A DNA stretch of 64,000 nucleotides, taken from assembly GCF_019175285.1 (NCBI RefSeq), contig NC_056525.1, positions 123,566,437 through 123,630,436 on the forward strand, in the 5' to 3' direction. The notes beneath the pieces were generated by a model that did not search any database, was not told where the DNA came from, and saw only the letters and a program-made list of their open reading frames with translations. Shown in pieces: positions 11,260 through 22,800 of the stretch. Made by a program: the position numbers and the translations under genes. Position 1 is the first letter of the stretch, and every line of letters begins with the position of its first letter. Source of the stretch: Sceloporus undulatus (lineage: Eukaryota; Chordata; Lepidosauria; Squamata; Phrynosomatidae).

Positions 11260-11589
11260 GAATGGTTCCCAAACTGAGCCCTTTAAGAGATTTCAGACTT
11301 CAGCTCCCAGAATCCTCATCCATGTTGGCTAAATCTGGAATTCTGGGAGTTGAAGTCCAAAGGGTTGCCATAATTGTCCACTATTACCAGGGACAAAATG
11401 TAGGACACATTCTAGACCAAACTGTAGGACAACTGCAGGACAAAATTCAGCCCAAAATGTAGGACATTTAAGGTCCTCCATTTTTCTTAAATGTCTTACA
11501 TTTTGGGCTAAGTTTTGTCCTACATTTTGTCCCAGGTTTTAGTGGACAATTATGGCAAGCCTACAAAGAGCACACTTTGGGGACCATTG
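11260..11589. mobile_element. hAT MITE split by a second MITE
   Basis: Ends TGGTTCCCAAACTGAG and CTTTGGGGACCA resemble the hAT copy at 10492. The interior is opened by a palindromic element at 11365-11558. Confidence 0.6.
11365..11558. mobile_element. Palindromic MITE nested in hAT MITE
   Basis: About 40-bp inverted ends TTGCCATAATTGTCCACTAT and its inverse around repeated GTAGGACA units. No coding capacity. Confidence 0.7.
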
Positions 11590-11784
11590 GGCTATAAGAG
11601 CCTTCTATATACTGATTCTACAGACTAACATGGCTATATCTTTTAATATTGCCCCATTCTGAGAGGGACACTTGCCTTGTCGGGGGGCGTTCTTCAGAGA
11701 ACGCACTAATAAGAAGCGACGCCATTTTTGTTTCTCCTCATGCGGAAAAACAGGGCCCTCACTACCCTCAGATACCAATAATTT

Positions 11785-11950
11785 CAGTTTGTTGTTGTTG
11801 CTATGTGGCTTTGAGTCTTTTCCAAGTTATGGCGACCCTTAACGTGGGGTTTTCTTGGCAAGCTTCATCATAGGGGGCTTGCCATTGAGGCTGAGAGAGT
11901 GTGTTTTGCCAAAGGTTACCCAGTGGGATTCATGCAGGGTGAGCACATGT
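11785..11950 (-). repeat. tRNA-derived SINE fragment
   Basis: Shares TTGCTATGTGGCTTTGAGTC and GGGGTTTTCTTGGCAAG with the longer minus-strand copy at 23735-23985. Confidence 0.6.
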
Positions 11951-12040
11951 CCTCGCCACAAATGAGGACAAGGCACTGTAAATGTAGGCCAATGCAAAAT
12001 AAAAGCAGAAGCCCCCATTAATATAAATCCATGCCTCTTG

Positions 12041-12358
12041 GTTTATAACATGGGAGTAATCCCGTGGAGAAGCAGGATTTAAAAGCTAGGAAAAAACACA
12101 CAAAAGCAAGTTGATTTTCACACACGTTGTTGTTAAACTTGTGTTTGCCTGGATGCAAAGTAAACAAAAGCTGCTCCTTTTTACTTTCAGGATTTTCCGA
12201 AAGTAAAAAGGAGTGGCTTTTGTCTACTTTCTGTCCACTTTTTGTTCGGGTTAACATAAGTTTAACAATTATATTATGTGAAAATCAACCCGCTTTTGTG
12301 GTTTTTTTTCTAGTTTAAACCTCCATTTCTGCACGGGATTTCCCCCGTGTGATAAACT
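12041..12358. mobile_element. MITE with TTTATNRCA ends, palindromic interior
   Basis: Ends GTTTATAACATGGGAGTAAT and CCCCCGTGTGATAAAC. The interior folds on AAAGCAAGTTGATTTTCACA and its inverse. Family unknown; relatives at 14869 and 58517. Confidence 0.55.
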
Positions 12359-12639
12359 CCATAGTCCTGCTCAGAATGAAGGACATTTTGGAATACCTCC
12401 CAGACAGGTTGAAATGTAGATGTCCTGGGAAAGGAGGAGGTTTGGTCACCCTGGTTTCATGGCTGAGCCTAGGATTCAAACCCTAGCCTACAGAGTCATA
12501 GACCCACACTCAAACCATAAACCATGCATTGTCCCTTAGAAATAAAGCTTCATAATGGCACCATCTAGCAGGACATAAAACTAGAGTGCGGCTGAGAATG
12601 TGTCTGCACCATGACCGAGTGTGTGCATGTTGTTGTTTT

Positions 12640-13060
12640 TGTTGTTGTTGACAACCTTTGAGTCAATCTTGATTCTTGGTGACCCTGTGGATGAGACACC
12701 TCCAAGACCCACCATCTTTCACTGTTCTGTTCAGATCCTGCAGGCTCAGACCCTTGGCCTCCTTAATTGTGTCTATCCATCAAGCTTGTGGTCTTCCTCT
12801 CTTTCTTCTACCCTTGACCCTTCCTAGCATCGTTGTCTTTCTAAGGAGTCATGCCTTTTCATGATGTGGCCAAAGTATGACAGCCTCACTTCCAGGGGGA
12901 TTTCAGGCTTGATCTTTTCTGGAATCCATTTATTTGTCTTCTTAGCCATCCACGGTATCCTCAGCACTCTTCTCCAGCACCGCATCTCAAATTAGTTTAT
13001 TTTCTTTCTATCAGCTTTCTTCACCGTCTAACTCTTACATCCATCCATACATGGTGATGG
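12640..13060 (-). repeat. LINE 3'-half fragment
   Basis: On the minus strand it is homologous to 43500-43960 (GATGAGACACCTCCAAGACC region). The translated relatives resemble the region after the RT domain of an L2/RTE-type LINE. Badly decayed. Confidence 0.5.
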
Positions 13061-14159
13061 GGAACATAATGGCTTGAAATGGCTTTCGTGCTCAGTTGTA
13101 CATCTTTCCACTTTAGGATCTTGTTCATTTTTTCATAGCTGCATAGCTCAGTGCAATTGTCCAGGATCTTGCTGTCTCCATAGGTTATGCAACCCTTTTC
13201 TGCAAAGGCTCTCCCATTTTTTAAAAAAGATTTGTAGGAAATTACAGTACATTGATTTTTGCATTCGATTTTTAAATTTAATTTTTTTTGCATTAGATTT
13301 TTGCATTAACTACATCCCTGCAAATTGGAATTAACTAATGGTCAAGGTTATTAGATCTTGTGTGCTTTTACCATTGCTAAAGTAATCATTCTCCAAGATT
13401 AGAAAGATAAAATATTCCCCATCCATTGTTACAAAGGTAAAACAATCTTACTGCTTTAGCTATGCCTGAATGTCTATTTTACAGACTCATCTTCAAGAAA
13501 ATGTATTTTTGCACCTATAATGGTCAGCTTATATTAATCGATACGCCATGCCTATATTAATATCCTATTAATTATCTTCTCCTCTGCTCTTTTTCTTTTA
13601 TCCTTTCTTTGTATTTACATAATTGGTTTTTTTAAGCTCTCCAGGAGCACAAAGTGAAATGCTTGAGGAATATCTATCTGGACTCACAAATAACTATTTT
13701 TTGATATATAACATAGTGATTTATAAACCAATGAAAGTGAACATCAGAAGTCACTGGATCAAAGACTTTACAGGCTAAGTTTCTGATTTATTCTAAAGCA
13801 GCTCATTGCTTAATTGGGATTACTGCCTAGCATCAGAGCAGACAGATTGCAATACAAAGACAGTTGCCATACAAATATTATACCCATAAATGTTCAAATG
13901 ATTTGAAAAATATCATCAGTCAGAAAGAAAGCGATGTGGGAGAAAGTCAGTTACTATTCCAGTGAGCTATAGAAGTTTATTTAGCTATTTGTTTTGTTGT
14001 TTAGATTGTTTTTAGTTTGTTGGTGACTTATATTTTTAAGTCAGCTTGATTGTGTTATGGAAAGTGTAGTTAATCCAGCCCTGGAAACTTGAATTCATTT
14101 GAAGTATCTTGGTATTCCTGTAATATCTGTTTGCCTTCTGTTCTGGATTTCCCCTACTG
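13061..14159. other. Intergenic, nothing recognised
   Basis: AT-rich sequence between two LINE fragments. No gene or RNA seen. Confidence 0.5.
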
Positions 14160-15770
14160 CATCATCTGCTCCATTTTCTCCAGTTAGAGCACTGTTTTTC
14201 CTTTTGGGAGAAGACTGAAGCAAATAAAGTGTTGACTAGTTCTGCTTTTTCTCTGTCCCCTATTAGCATTTCAACATCTTCTGCATACAACAGTCCTATC
14301 ATTTCTTTATTCTTCCTTTTCCCATTGACGTAACTAAAATAGCCCTTCTTATTGTTTTTAACCTCTCTAGCAAGCCTGAGCTCATTCTGTACTTTAGCTT
14401 TTCTGACTTTATCCCTACGCATGCTGGCTATTTGTTGAAATTCCCCTTTGTTGATTTCCCCCTTTCTCTGTTTCTTGTACATGTCCTTTTTAAATCTTAG
14501 CTCAGCTGAAAGTTCTTTAGTCATCCATCCTGGTCTCTTTAGACACCTCCCTCTCCCCCCGCCCCAAATGGAACTGTTTCACATTGTGCCTTCACCTCTG
14601 AAAAAACTCCCATCCATCATGAACTCTCTTTTCTTTTAGTTTTCCTACTATTTAATATTCTTGACCACGGGATCACCCCCAGTATTTCCCTAAGTTTATT
14701 GAAATCAGCTCTCATAAAGTCCACAGCATGTGTCTGACTGCGCTTGGCTTCTTATTTCCACTATGTAACAAACTCCAGGAGAACATGATCACTCCCATCT
14801 AAGGATCTCACCACTAGGGTCATCACTATTGGTTAGAATCAGATCTAAAATAGCTGATGCCTTTGAAGTTTATTGCACCAGCGTTAAAACGTTTCAAAGC
14901 ATTCCCAGAAATCGCGCCCTCTGGAACTCGATAGGAACGCACGGCGGCAAAGGCGGCATTCCGCTGTGCAGAAAAATGGCGTTCTGTGTCCCATTGCGTT
15001 CCCGTCACGCTCCCTGCATGCCCCCGCACATGCACATTAGAACGCACGGGGAACGTTTTAACTCCAGTGCGATAAATTTATTTGTTGCCTCTTCTAGCTT
15101 CTGGACCATTACATTGTTTACAAGGTAAGTGAGGAGGTTATTGGACCTTATTTTCTTGGCAGAGTATATTTTTGGAAGAGTTTGACTGCCAACAAATGTC
15201 AGGATAGTTGAAATCCTAAAATTCCCTATTACTACAGCAAGTCTCCTTTCTGAAAGTGTGGCCATCTGTTCCAGGAAGGCATGAGCCAAGTCCTCAGTCT
15301 AGTTTGGGGCTCTGTAGTACACCCGCATAATGGCATCATTGTTGTTTCTCTCCCCTTAATTTTTACCCAGACATTCTCAAGGTGCCCTCCAGGATTTAAG
15401 TCATGGATCTTTTCACAGGTATAAATATCCTTGACATATAGTGCTACTCCTCCTCCCTTCTCTGAAATGCTGTACCTCAATATTACTACATTCCAATCAA
15501 ACTCATCCCATTAGGTTTCAGTGATGCCTATCAAATTTGCTTTGCTGTATTAAGAGTTTAGGTTCATCTTGTTTATTTCCCATGCTCTGTGCATTAATGT
15601 AGAGACATCTAACACCCCAAGTCATACCCCCTATATTCTTGTTTACATTCCCCCCCCCCTCGCATTGTTGGGTTCTTGTACTATTTACTCAGTTCTCTCT
15701 ATAACGCCAGCACTTAATGAACTCCTGTCCTCAAGAAAACTCTCTTCCTCCCACACATAACTCAGTTTAA
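14160..15770 (-). repeat. CR1 LINE fragment (endonuclease and pre-RT region)
   Basis: The minus strand holds CR1 endonuclease pieces (GGGVALYVKDIYTCEKIHDL at about 15400-15455) and the pre-RT region at 14162-14524 ([40 protein letters not shown]). The reading frame is shifted or stopped in several places. A 208-bp MITE interrupts it. Confidence 0.8.
14869..15076. mobile_element. GC-rich MITE nested in CR1
   Basis: 25-bp inverted ends TTTATTGCACCAGCGTTAAA and the inverse of TTTAACTCCAGTGCGATAAA. CpG-rich interior, contrasting with its surroundings. Target duplication not clear. Confidence 0.75.
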
Positions 15771-17190
15771 AGACTCATGATCATCAGGTTTGTGAAACAC
15801 TGAGAAAAAATGTTCCTGCCAATTGCTGAGCGACCCACCACTTGCCAGAGGTTCATCTTCATTAAACATTGATCCAAGAAGCCAAATATTTGCCAGCAAC
15901 ACCATTTGCAGAGCCAGTTGTTCACAGTGTAAGAACTACTGCTGTGTAAGTATGCTGCAGAGGTGATTTTTAGCATATAATCTCACATCAGTGTGTCCAA
16001 GAAACAAAACTGAACGAGGCAAAATGGTTCTAGTCCAGAAAGACACCAGCTTGATTTTCAGTGGCTAAGGTCAGTTTTATCCCGTACATGGTGTCCTGTC
16101 TGTCTGTGATCTCTACAACATGAATAAGTACATCCTTAATTCCCATGCTATTTGGTGTTCTCCATTCACTCTCCCTTCATAACAATAGACATTTTACAAG
16201 CACTAAGTAGACATTCAAAGGAGAATAGTCTCATCAGAGAGGGATACACATTAGAAATAGTTATTGGGACTATAGTTGGGCTCCATCGAGGTATTCCTTT
16301 TTTGTTTGCCAGTCATAAAACATTGACAATGTGGAAAGAAAGGGTTCAAATAGTTTCCCCCAGTTTCTCAAACATACACAGTCATCATAATGGAGGGAGA
16401 CCTGGAGCCTAGTTCGAGTCTCTGAGGCAGCAGAGATTAAATATATTTACATGAATATAAATACATTACCCTTGACTAATTAGAATGTTTGTGGACAAGA
16501 TACGTCATGGATCTTTGCAGGAATCATCACTACCATTAATAATCCCTTAATACACATTACAGATAGATTAACTCAATAGGAAGCTACAGCCCTGAGTTTG
16601 CAAAACCTGAGCAGAGCTGTTGATGACAAGGACTCCTGAAATGCTCTCATCCTTAGGGTTACCCTTAAGATAAGTCAAATAACAATAACCATTGTTCTGC
16701 TTGTGCCTTCAAATCAGTGATCCTAAGGTGAACTTTCATAGGGTTTCCTAGGCAAGATATGTTTGGAGAAGGTTTGCCATTGTCTTCAATAACCATACTG
16801 GAATAGAAATAAGTAACGCTGTGTTTTGGTAAACTGCACTGAGCTCTGGCTATAACTATGAAATACATGCCAACTGCTTTGCTGCAGGACTTGTTATTCA
16901 CCATTTCCCTAAATGCAACAAGATATTAACCAAAGCCCTTCTTAGCCTTTTTGGACAGCTAGAAAAGGGAGTTAAAAGAGAATTCATTTGTGCTTACAAC
17001 AGTCTGGAGTGGCAAAGATTTTTAATTACAAAGGAATTCAAGGGTGAAAATGCACACACGATTTATCACTTCCTTCAGTCCATTCATTTCTTCTTAGACA
17101 CCTATATTTAAGGAAAGTACTACCAGCTCAAGATTAATTTGAATGAGTCTAATACAATATATAGTATTACATTATATATGAGTCTAATAC

Positions 17191-17191
<1 letters not shown>
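15771..17191. other. Intergenic with decayed LINE/SINE scraps
   Basis: 16560-16670 resembles the 3' tail of the 43500-43960 LINE (TTTGCAAAACCTGAGCAGAG), and 16690-16800 part of the minus-strand SINE. The rest is unrecognised. Confidence 0.45.

Positions 17192-17236
<45 letters not shown>
17192..17236. repeat. (TA)n(GA)n microsatellite
   Basis: A TA run of about 18 bases passing into a GA run of about 25 bases. Confidence 0.95.
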
Positions 17237-17546
17237 TACCTATGACAACACATTCAAGGGTTGATGCATTTAAGCTGCTTCAGAGAATTACGGTAACAAA
17301 AAATCCATACCACCCTTCAAATTGGTACCAGTATTTTTATAGAAATCTCCACACACATTCACTGAGCAAAAGTGACACACACACACAGAGCCACAGAGTG
17401 CTGCACTGTCTTAGAGTCATAAAATATGATAACAGCTAGTGCAACAAACCTTCTGGTTTCTTTTCTGCTGTGTTGATGGTGAGATAAAGAGGTCGACTCA
17501 AGTCACTCCTGTGGGATCTGTAGTACTGGGTCTCTAGCAGCCCCGT

Positions 17547-17663
17547 CAGTTCCATAAAGTAATTACACTAAGAACATATGACTCTGAGAAAATTATAAAC
17601 CAGTTCCATAAAGTAATTTATGGAATTGGTTTATAATTTTCTCAGAGTCATATGTTCTTAGTG
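17547..17663. repeat. Long hairpin with flanking 18-bp direct repeat
   Basis: Arms 17566-17612 and 17617-17663 are 47-bp inverted repeats with one mismatch and a 4-base loop. The 18-mer CAGTTCCATAAAGTAATT occurs at 17547-17564 and again at 17601-17618. It lies about 0.7 kb upstream of the NPHS2 start codon. Confidence 0.95.
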
Positions 17664-18194
17664 TACATACTGCAGAAGAACCAAGACTACTTATCATTCC
17701 CTCTGCCTAGTGTATACCTGGATGCAGTTTCTGCAACTGAAAGAAACAGCACCATCAGCTTCTTTGCCCCATAAGGCCCAGTAAACTAAAAAGGCTCTTC
17801 TCTCTTGATTCTCCTAGGAGGGAAAGGAGATGTTACTTCCAAGAGCAAGGGAGCAACCATGGCTCCCAAACTCTTCAATTTAGTTAGTTTAGAACAAATA
17901 TTGGGTTTTTTGAATTAAATAAAAAGCAGGCTTGGTGTGATTATATTTTGAGGAAAATTAGCTTTTTAACTGACCTACTCTGTTGAGAGAAGCTGAATCC
18001 ACACAATCTGCAGCTTCCAAACTAACTGTAAAGAAGGGAAAGTGAAAGGTTGATCACAAATGAGAAATAATGGAATAATTTCTTAATGAACAAAAATTAA
18101 ATCTGTGAAAGCACATGCTACAGTCCATTAGTATTTAAGATGCATCGGCACTGAGGCTTGTTTTTTGCAGGGACACATGTTATTAACAGAACTC
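17664..18194. other. NPHS2 upstream region
   Basis: Unique-looking AT-rich sequence. No repeat family or gene seen; a candidate place for NPHS2 distal control sites. Confidence 0.4.
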
Positions 18195-18356
18195 CTCCTC
18201 TAAAATTAATGACTTCTGTCTCGATAGCTCAGAGTAGACTCTCCTTTTAGGCTGTGACAGCTTGTCACTCCTTCTCACCCTCCCTTTTGGACAGCATAAA
18301 TTGCTAGACTCCCCCATTCTGACATAGAGCTATTTTCTTTAGCACTAGCTTACAAA
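18195..18356 (+). promoter_or_regulatory. NPHS2 proximal promoter / 5' UTR
   Basis: A non-CpG upstream stretch with a weak TATA-like CATAAA at 18295-18300 and an AT-rich ATTAAT at 18205-18210. The latter resembles the TAAT-core sites bound by LMX1B in human NPHS2. No start site can be fixed from the sequence alone. Confidence 0.3.
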
Positions 18357-18639
18357 ATGAAGGCAGAAAAGAAGCCTCGGAGCTCTTCTAGGGAGCCCCA
18401 TGAGAAAAACAGAGAGCCATCAATTCCAAATAGCAAAAAAGAGAAAATGGAACACAGCCGGAAAACTAGCAAAGAAAGGCAGAAGTCCAGACAGAGGAAC
18501 AGAAAGAAGGAGACCAAGAGCACCCTGGGATGGGACAACCAAGTCCATACTTCCACTGTGGTAGATGTGGATGATGTGGTATCATTTGAGGAAGAAGCAG
18601 AAGTGATGGCCCTACTTGAAAGTGAGAAGGTGGAGGAAG
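18357..18639 (+). CDS. NPHS2: NPHS2 exon 1 coding part
   Basis: ATG at 18357, donor GTAAGG after 18639, phase 1. It encodes residues 1-94, a Lys/Arg/Ser-rich cytosolic tail that is weakly conserved until [17 protein letters not shown] and ALLESE, which match human podocin. The tail is three residues longer than in human. Confidence 0.96.
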
Positions 18640-19825
18640 GTAAGGAGACAAGTGGGCTCAACAGTGGAATAAGTAGGCCTTTAGAAGGGGCACAGAATTA
18701 AGTGGCAAGGAGTACTTAGTTTTTTAGACCTGGAAGACATAGTGCTCCATAAGGTCTGTGCTATATCTCATCTTGTATTTGATTGTTGCCAGTACAGAGA
18801 ACAGCGGCTTGCATCTTCTTCCCTGTGCCTCCTGGCTGATATCTAGTTCAAGAGAATACTATACAGTACAATGCCCTCAACGGGCCCATACAGACAGGCC
18901 AAAATAAAGCTGCTTCGGGTTACTTTGGAGGTATGCTGTTTAACATACATACGCGTCTTAACAGTCCAGAAGCTGAACCAATGCCACACTCCAGTCCTTA
19001 GGACTGGAACGTGACTTTGGTACGGCTTCCAGACTCTTAGGACGCATGCATCAATTGAACAGCACACCTCCAAAGTGACCTGAAGCAGCTTTATTTTGGC
19101 TTGTCTGTACAGGGCCAATGTCAGCATCACATTCTCCTTGTATAGTGTAGTATCTCCTAAACAGGGCAGACATAGCCATTGTACTCTGTAATGTATTTCT
19201 GACATGGGCTGCACCTATGATGGAGGGATAATTTTGAGCGATTGCAGGAAATATCACAGATTAAAGGCATGTAGCAGAGTGGATAGGGAAGAGCCTCTAC
19301 CAATGCATAGTACAATTGTAATGTAGTGTAACTCAGGGAACAGTTGGTTTGTAAATAGGATTGTTAAAAGAATCACACATTCCTGTTCTGACCTATGAAG
19401 TCTGGAGGTTCAAACACTTTATCTCACTTTTTTTTTTTCATTTTCTACCTTTCCAAAATACTGTACAGTACTCTACTTCTTTTCCCATTTGGGTTTGATT
19501 TTGCTTTGTTTTGTCTTTCCAGAAATTCAAGTAAGTTTAAAACTGTGGGAAAGAGCCCCGTATAATCCTGGAACCCTCTGTCTTTTTCTTTAGGTGTAAA
19601 GTCTGCAGGCCTAGGAGTATGTGAGTGGCTTCTTGTCATCCTTTCAATCCTTTTCATAATGGTCACATTCCCCTTCTCCATCTGGTTCTGCATGAAGGTA
19701 AGGCTATTGTTAGTCTTACAGAAGCATGTGCAAACTCCATGATTTTGTGATGTCAATATTTCATGTATTATCCCATACAGTTGGTCCGCCATATCTATGG
19801 ATTCAATTATCCATGGCTTGGAAAT

Positions 19826-19864
<39 letters not shown>

Positions 19865-22800
19865 TCCAAACAGCAAACTTTGATTTTGCCATTTTATGTA
19901 AGGGCCACCATTTTACTATGACACTGTATTTAATGGACTTGGATTCTGGTATCCATGGAGGATCCTGGAACAAAACCACAGTAGATACCAAAGGCCCATT
20001 GTACATTGTAGATACAGTAGAGCAGAGAGTGAGAAACATGCAGCCCAACAGATGATGTTGGGCTGCAATTCCTAGCGCCCCTAGCCACAGCATAGCAAAC
20101 AGTAAGGGAGCCCAGTTCAACAACATCTGGACACCTACCGATTCCTATCCCTGCAATAGAGGATGGAAGCTCTCTCTCAAATGTATGTCTCATGAACCAT
20201 GTTTTACACAAATATACATGTGCATAAGTAATGCCCACATTGATGAAAGCAGAGCCTACTGATATCGGGGTCTATTCACACTAAATACTGTGTGCACCCT
20301 GAGAAGGGACATGTTTCTTCTATGCACTCCTCAATTTTACAGTACAAAGCAAATCAGGGCCAGTCCTATCATTAGGAAAAGTAAGGCAGCTGCCTCAGGC
20401 TACCAACATTGAAGAAGAGTGAGGAACGGTAGAAGGAAAAGGTATATGTGTGTCATGTGGTCTGCTGTGTTCGTTCTAATCCAGTCTACCACCATCATGT
20501 GATGAAAAATAATGTCCCATTACCAGTATCGTACCACCATCCAATTGCCACTGCATTGGGGGGTTGTATATGAATCAGGAGAAGGGTGTCATCCTGTTTT
20601 TTGCCCCAAGCAGAAAAATGTATTGGGCTGGTCGTGAAACTACTACTACAATATTAATATTCAGTTTCACAAATGATTAATCTCCGCATTTCTATATCAG
20701 ATTGTACGAGAGTATGAGAGAGCCATTTTGTTTCGATTTGGACGCATTCTTCGGGGAAGACCCAAAGGACCTGGTAAGTATAGAACAACCATTTGACTTG
20801 CCACAGCCTCAGGTTTGCTGTAAATACGATGTTCTGTCCAGCAACATGAAGGCACACATGCATCCGCACATACATTCATGACATTGGTGCTGGGGGAAAG
20901 AAGATGTTTTCCCTATGGATGTTATATAAAGGATACATAGTAAGAGCTGTGTGAAGCAATCATCCCCCCTCCCTGGGGGCCTGTTCTTTGTTCCATTTTC
21001 TTCCAAGTACAGAGAAATACAGACTAATAAAACAATAAGGCTGTTTCACATATTTCAGAAATGACAAGGTCTTTCCATTACTACAATATGACCCATACTT
21101 CTTTTCTGAAATATTTGATGTGGCATTATACATATAGTCATTTAATAGGGAATGCACCCCTGAGATACTGACTGCTGAGTCTTCTACCAATTTGTCAACA
21201 CATTTTTCTTCAAATACCAAAAAAGGTGAAGACAGGAAAGCTGGGAGTGGGGATATTTTCCTTTAATTTGTAAAGTATCCCAGAAACGTGGAAGGTTGTG
21301 CTTATGATCTCATTAATTAACACTGAACAAATTACTCTGTCAATACAATTTCCTTTCCATAAGGCTGAATGAGAAATGACATTTTGCCATGCACCTTTTC
21401 CCATCCTTGTTGAGTCAGCCATTCATCCAATTAATGGCTGCAAAGCACTTCAAATGTCTCTGCATGTACTTCATGAACTGAGAAAAATAGGAAATGTGTG
21501 GGGTTGCATATACTTAGTCTAGAAGAGAAAAGGGGGATATGAAGCTACATGATACACACTCAATATACTGTGTTGTTTGACCCTCAGAAATTTGACTTTT
21601 CTTTACAGCATCCAATGTACAAGTGTTGCTGTTTTCTTGTACCTAACAGGCTTGTTCTTCGTCCTTCCTTGTCTGGACACCTACCACAAAATAGACCTTC
21701 GCATTAAAACCTTAGAGATCCCTTTCTATGAGGTAAGCATATCCAGCTGTGTCTTCCCCCATTTGTCTCTCTGAAGCCATTGGCAGGAAGCACCTGCACA
21801 TATTACCTGGAAATTAGATGCAGTTGTCAAGCAAATAGACTTTTATAGTAACTATAGACAAAAGGTAATCTGAGGCCTGATACAGACAGCCAAAATAAAG
21901 CTGCTTTGAGTCACTTTGGAGGTATGGTGTTTCAATGGTACATGTGTCCTAAAAGTCCAGAAGCCGCATCAAAGCCACACTCCAGTCCTAAGGACTAGAA
22001 TGCAGCTTTGGTGCAGCTTCCAGACTCTTAGGATGTATGCATAATTGAAACACCATACCTCCAAAGTGACTCGAAGCAGCTTTATTTTGGCCGTCTGTAT
22101 AGGGCCTGAGATTCTTAATTGCTAGGAATTAAATGTGTGCAGGTTGAATCTTACCTCAGCTGTGAGCTCACCTATATAGTTCTACGCAATCTACAGTGTC
22201 TTAACCTCACCCCCTGCCAATTATCATGAAGATTAATAGGACTCAGGTGTGGTATAGAAACCAATGTGCTATAGTGATTTGTGTGTTGGACTAGGACTCA
22301 TGGAGATCGGGGTTCAAAACCCCACTCAGTCATGGAAACCCACAGGGTGACTTTGGCTTAGTCACACTCTCATCCTAAAGAAAGGCAATAGCAAACCTCC
22401 ACTGACTAAATCTTGCCAAGAAAAGCCTAGATTAGGGTCACTATAAATTGGAAACGCACAATAACAATACTAACCTGCTTTACAGGCCTGTTTATATAAC
22501 ATATATGAATTGCTCTGAATATTGTACAGCTATTAACAATTACTTATCCCAGTGGCTTCCCAAATGTTAGTCTACTGCTCCAAAGAACCCTTCACCAGTA
22601 GGATTCTGGAAACCAAGTTCTACTCCCGCCCCCCGCCCCCCGGCCATACCGATGTACCCTGTCAGAATATACTCTATTTATATGCCTTGTCTCTTATATT
22701 ACACCCGCTCTTGTATTAATATGTGAAGCCCAATCTACAGCTAACACCAGATTCCCTGCTGTTTCTCCGTGGATAGAATGACTAACCCACTCCTTCCCCA

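Noticed and set aside
18350-18661. Minus-strand frame over NPHS2 exon 1
   Set aside because: Antisense shadow of a purine-rich coding exon.
22255-22480. Possible tRNA gene around GGGTTCAAAACCCC
   Set aside because: The SINE body and A-rich tail follow and no acceptor stem forms.
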